8,176 nucleotides of DNA from Actinomycetota bacterium (lineage in GTDB: Bacteria > Actinomycetota > Acidimicrobiia > Acidimicrobiales > Poriferisodaliceae), in assembly GCA_002731665.1 (NCBI GenBank), contig PCCJ01000090.1:1-8176 (forward strand). Direction: 5' to 3'. Within the stretch, counting starts at the first letter, position 1. Every line of letters begins with the position of its first letter. Below the pieces are notes generated by a model. That model was not told where the DNA came from. It made no database searches and saw only the letters and a program-made list of their open reading frames with translations. A program made the position numbers and the translations under genes. Below are positions 6,043 through 8,176 of the stretch, in pieces.

Positions 6043-7215
6043 ATGCACGACAGGCCAGGCAGCTTCAAGGAATGGCGTCCCATAGCTGCTCTCGGGCTGA
6101 TGACCTGCACTTGTTATGGCTCATGGTTCTATGCGTTTGGGATTTTAGTAGCGCCCATTGCCCAAGACACGGGCTGGTCGCTCACGTTCTTGGGTGGTAT
6201 ATTCGCTACCGCTCAAGTTATAAACGGTCTCGGCGCACCGCTAGGAGGACGCATCCTAGATAAATGGGGCGGATCGGCAGTCTTCACGATTCAAGCTGTT
6301 GCAGCATTAACGATGCTTCTGGGAACCTGGGCGACTCAACCTTTGATATTTGCTATTATCTGCAGCCTTGGCGCCGGCACCCTCATGGCCACGGGTTTCT
6401 ATCATGTCTCCACTACAGCAGCCGCTAGGTTGCGGCCTAGCGATCCAAGCAAGTCGATAGCTGTCCTAACTGCAATCGGCGCTTTTTGCAGCCCGATCTA
6501 TTTACCGCTCGGAGCGTATTTAGTTACCACTACGGATTGGCGCTCAACATTCAGAATTTTTTGTTTACTCGCAATTTTTGGAGCTATCAGCGCGGCAATT
6601 TTTGCACCCAAGGGGCGATCTCCGTCCGGCTCACTCCCTTCACCCCAGCCTTTGAGAGCGCTTAGAAAGGCAGTACAGATGCCTTTGGTCCGACGAATGC
6701 TCATTGCATATGGCTTCGGCGGGTTCGCCTACAGCACTCTTTTGGTCTACCAAATTCCAATCATGGTAGACGCAGGCGTAACCCTACAAACGGCCGCATC
6801 AGCAGCTGCTTTTAGAGGTTTTATGCAAATCATTGGGCGGGTCGGAATCATTGGCTCTTTTGCGATCCGCAAACCCGCTTTCGCCATGCAGTTCGCCTTC
6901 TTAACTGCCGGAATAGGCTCCATCTTCTTACTGAGCCAAAACGTAATTTCATGCTTTTTTTATGGAGCTGCCGTTGGCATAGGGCTTGGAGCAATGACTC
7001 CTCTCCAGGCGATTTACGGCCAACTAGTTTTCAAAAATGAGGACCTCGGATTGCTCATGGGCATGCAACATACCGTTACTTCACTCTCTGGAGCGTTCGG
7101 GCCGTTGTTGGCTGGGGCAACTAGTGATTTGTTCAACACTCAGAAGCCAACCGTGGTCATAGCATCTTCAACTCTGTTCATTGCAGCAGTATTGTTGCGC
7201 AGCATTAAGGCTTAG
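6043..7215 (+). CDS. Major facilitator superfamily transporter, substrate unknown
   Basis: A 390-residue integral membrane protein, the usual size for a 12-helix MFS permease. Hydrophobic segments fall at about 13-38, 48-70, 78-96, 100-121, 138-160, 169-187, 216-240, 250-272, 279-297, 299-323, 335-360 and 369-387. A basic, proline-rich central loop (188-215) separates the two six-helix halves. The helix 2-3 loop carries a degenerate motif A, GGRILDKWGG (68-77). The general look, including the GW-x-x-x-F-L segment after helix 1, recalls monocarboxylate/oxalate-type MFS members, but I cannot assign a substrate. The ATG at 6043 places ten polar residues before the first helix; no in-frame ATG or GTG lies close upstream. 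It is divergent from argC and in the same direction as gltB, 160 bases ahead of it. A link to arginine or glutamate transport is only suggested by position. Confidence 0.9.
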   Translation: MHDRPGSFKEWRPIAALGLMTCTCYGSWFYAFGILVAPIAQDTGWSLTFLGGIFATAQVINGLGAPLGGRILDKWGGSAVFTIQAVAALTMLLGTWATQPLIFAIICSLGAGTLMATGFYHVSTTAAARLRPSDPSKSIAVLTAIGAFCSPIYLPLGAYLVTTTDWRSTFRIFCLLAIFGAISAAIFAPKGRSPSGSLPSPQPLRALRKAVQMPLVRRMLIAYGFGGFAYSTLLVYQIPIMVDAGVTLQTAASAAAFRGFMQIIGRVGIIGSFAIRKPAFAMQFAFLTAGIGSIFLLSQNVISCFFYGAAVGIGLGAMTPLQAIYGQLVFKNEDLGLLMGMQHTVTSLSGAFGPLLAGATSDLFNTQKPTVVIASSTLFIAAVLLRSIKA

Positions 7216-7375
7216 AAAAATCACGAGACCTCCGAACGATCTTGAATAAAATTACTAATGTTCGCTCTTTAGTCGCTATCCTGAGAAACGCTTTAGATCT
7301 GGGTCAATGGCGTCCCGTCCTAGCAACTCAATACTTTCAAAATCTCCATCAATCGAGTTCCGGAACGTCTCCAAC
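7216..7375. other. Intergenic region between the transporter and gltB
   Basis: 160 bases with no gene I can support. No clear hairpin-plus-T terminator follows the transporter stop, and no strong -10/-35 pair precedes gltB, so read-through from the transporter is possible. It contains an in-frame ATG at 7307 that could be an earlier gltB start, and a 10-base perfect palindrome at 7357-7366. Confidence 0.5.
7357..7366. repeat. Perfect 10-base palindrome upstream of gltB
   Basis: GTTCCGGAAC is fully self-complementary and ends nine bases before the gltB ATG at 7376. Symmetry does not extend outward. It could be a regulator half-site pair, or chance. If the earlier ATG at 7307 is the true start, it lies within coding sequence. 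Confidence 0.35.
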
Positions 7376-8176
7376 ATGCATAATTCCTATCCTGGCCAAG
7401 TTAATCTTCCAGTCGCACAAGGTCTATACGACCCCGCCAATGAACATGATGCTTGTGGAGTAGCTTTCGTTGTAGATATGAATGGGCAGAAGTCTCATGA
7501 GATGGTTCAAAATGGCCTTAAATGTCTGTTCAATTTGGATCATCGAGGCGCTACCGGAGCTGAAGCTAATGTCGGCGACGGCGCCGGCATACTCATCCAG
7601 ATTCCTCACGAATACTTCACTAGCGTGTGCGAATTTAAGCTTCCAGCCCCTGGTTATTATGCTGCTGGGATGGCTTTTTTGCCTTCCGAGAACACAGCAG
7701 CAGCAGCAGCAGCCATCGAACAAATTGTTGAGTCTGAAGGCCTTCACGTAATCGGCTGGCGAGAAGTTCCTACAGACCCATCTACTTTAGGAAGCTTCGC
7801 TGTAGATGCTATGCCTGTATTCAGAACTCTCTTCATGGGAGATCCGACAGATGAGCCAATACATTCGCTCGAATTGGAACGCCGGTCATTTATAATCCGG
7901 AAGCGAATCGAGCATGAAACTCGACCTTCAACATATTTCCCATCGTTGTCAGCGCGAACCTTTGTCTACAAAGGAATGCTTACCTGCGAGCAACTACCTC
8001 AGTTCTACCCGGACCTAAATGATGAACGACTCAAAAGTTCAATGGCGCTTGTGCATTCAAGGTTCAGCACAAACACTTTTCCATCATGGCCTCTAGCCCA
8101 CCCTTATCGGCTAATAGCGCACAACGGTGAAATCAACACTGTTGAAGGAAATCGTAATTGGATGCAGGCACGCGAA
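7376..8176 (+). CDS. gltB: Glutamate synthase large subunit, N-terminal glutaminase part
   Basis: The large (alpha) subunit of NADPH-type glutamate synthase makes two glutamates from glutamine and 2-oxoglutarate, working with the GltD flavoprotein subunit. Only the first 267 codons are present; the family is about 1500 residues, so the window holds little more than half of the class II (Ntn) glutamine amidotransferase domain. Cys27 in [10 protein letters not shown] is the expected N-terminal nucleophile after removal of a 26-residue propeptide. Other hallmarks are [18 protein letters not shown] (55-72), [17 protein letters not shown] (227-243) and [11 protein letters not shown] (249-259). The block [15 protein letters not shown] (89-103) resembles actinobacterial GltB as I remember it. 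An in-frame ATG at 7307 would lengthen the propeptide to 49 residues; neither start has a good Shine-Dalgarno. GltB supplies the glutamate from which the divergent arg operon builds arginine. Confidence 0.96.
   Translation, partial: MHNSYPGQVNLPVAQGLYDPANEHDACGVAFVVDMNGQKSHEMVQNGLKCLFNLDHRGATGAEANVGDGAGILIQIPHEYFTSVCEFKLPAPGYYAAGMAFLPSENTAAAAAAIEQIVESEGLHVIGWREVPTDPSTLGSFAVDAMPVFRTLFMGDPTDEPIHSLELERRSFIIRKRIEHETRPSTYFPSLSARTFVYKGMLTCEQLPQFYPDLNDERLKSSMALVHSRFSTNTFPSWPLAHPYRLIAHNGEINTVEGNRNWMQARE
7695..7712 (+). repeat. Six CAG units inside gltB, encoding polyalanine
   Basis: Six perfect CAG triplets lie within gltB and are read in the GCA frame, giving six alanines (residues 108-113; five GCA and a final GCC). 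They fall in a linker of the glutaminase domain that seems variable and alanine-rich in relatives. Gain or loss of a unit would keep the frame. Confidence 0.85.

Noticed and set aside
6423..6442. Inverted repeat CGCTAGG...CCTAGCG with a six-base loop
   Set aside because: A perfect 7-base stem but inside the transporter coding sequence, with no T-run or other regulatory context; likely chance.
7233..7264. CGAAC...GTTCG inverted repeat after the transporter stop as a terminator
   Set aside because: Only five base pairs with a loop over 20 bases and no following T-run.
7377..7390. TGCAT half-site at the gltB start as an ARG box
   Set aside because: Only one half matches; the opposite half is degenerate and the site overlaps the start codon region without a partner box.
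7242..7463. 73-codon plus-strand frame starting at TTG before gltB
   Set aside because: It overlaps the gltB N-terminus in another frame, has no recognisable features, and gltB's conserved cysteine region fixes the real frame.
7424..7747. Minus-strand open frame with a run of six cysteines
   Set aside because: The cysteine run is the complement of the CAG repeat in gltB; the frame lies entirely antisense to gltB coding sequence and has no ribosome binding site.

Overview
The window is a chromosomal stretch from what looks like an actinobacterium with moderate rather than high GC. Three things point there: the arg gene order (argC-B-D-F-R-H, a reduced form of the actinobacterial argCJBDFRGH order), a glutamate synthase N-terminus that reads like the actinobacterial type, and two divergent genes that appear to be transcribed without leaders. 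An Acidimicrobiia-like or other non-Streptomyces lineage is a guess; the sequence alone does not fix it.

Layout. Positions 1-5854 hold a compact minus-strand arginine operon read from right to left: argC, argB, argD, argF, argR and argH, the last running off the left edge. Genes are 21-36 bases apart or overlap by 1-4 bases. Positions 5855-6042 are a divergent intergenic region with a probable argC promoter, overlapped by a cluster of ArgR-box-like palindromes, and a possible promoter for the rightward gene. Positions 6043-7215 encode a 12-helix major facilitator transporter. After a 160-base gap, a plus-strand gltB (glutamate synthase large subunit) begins at about 7376 and runs off the right edge. 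No stretch over 300 bases lacks a gene. I see no RNA genes, mobile elements or CRISPR arrays.

How the genes fit together. GltB makes glutamate from glutamine and 2-oxoglutarate, and glutamate is the precursor of arginine. ArgB phosphorylates N-acetylglutamate, ArgC reduces the acyl phosphate, ArgD transaminates the semialdehyde to N-acetylornithine, ArgF makes citrulline from ornithine, and ArgH splits argininosuccinate to arginine and fumarate. ArgR senses arginine and probably represses its own operon at the argC promoter. Two steps are absent from the visible cluster: ArgJ (acetylornithine deacetylation/transacetylation), expected between argC and argB, and ArgG (argininosuccinate synthase), expected between argR and argH.

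This is mainly a well-known biosynthetic region and I found no convincing new system. The points most worth a second look are the three-box operator in helical register, the paired leaderless-looking starts, the missing argJ and argG, and the unresolved starts of argB and gltB.
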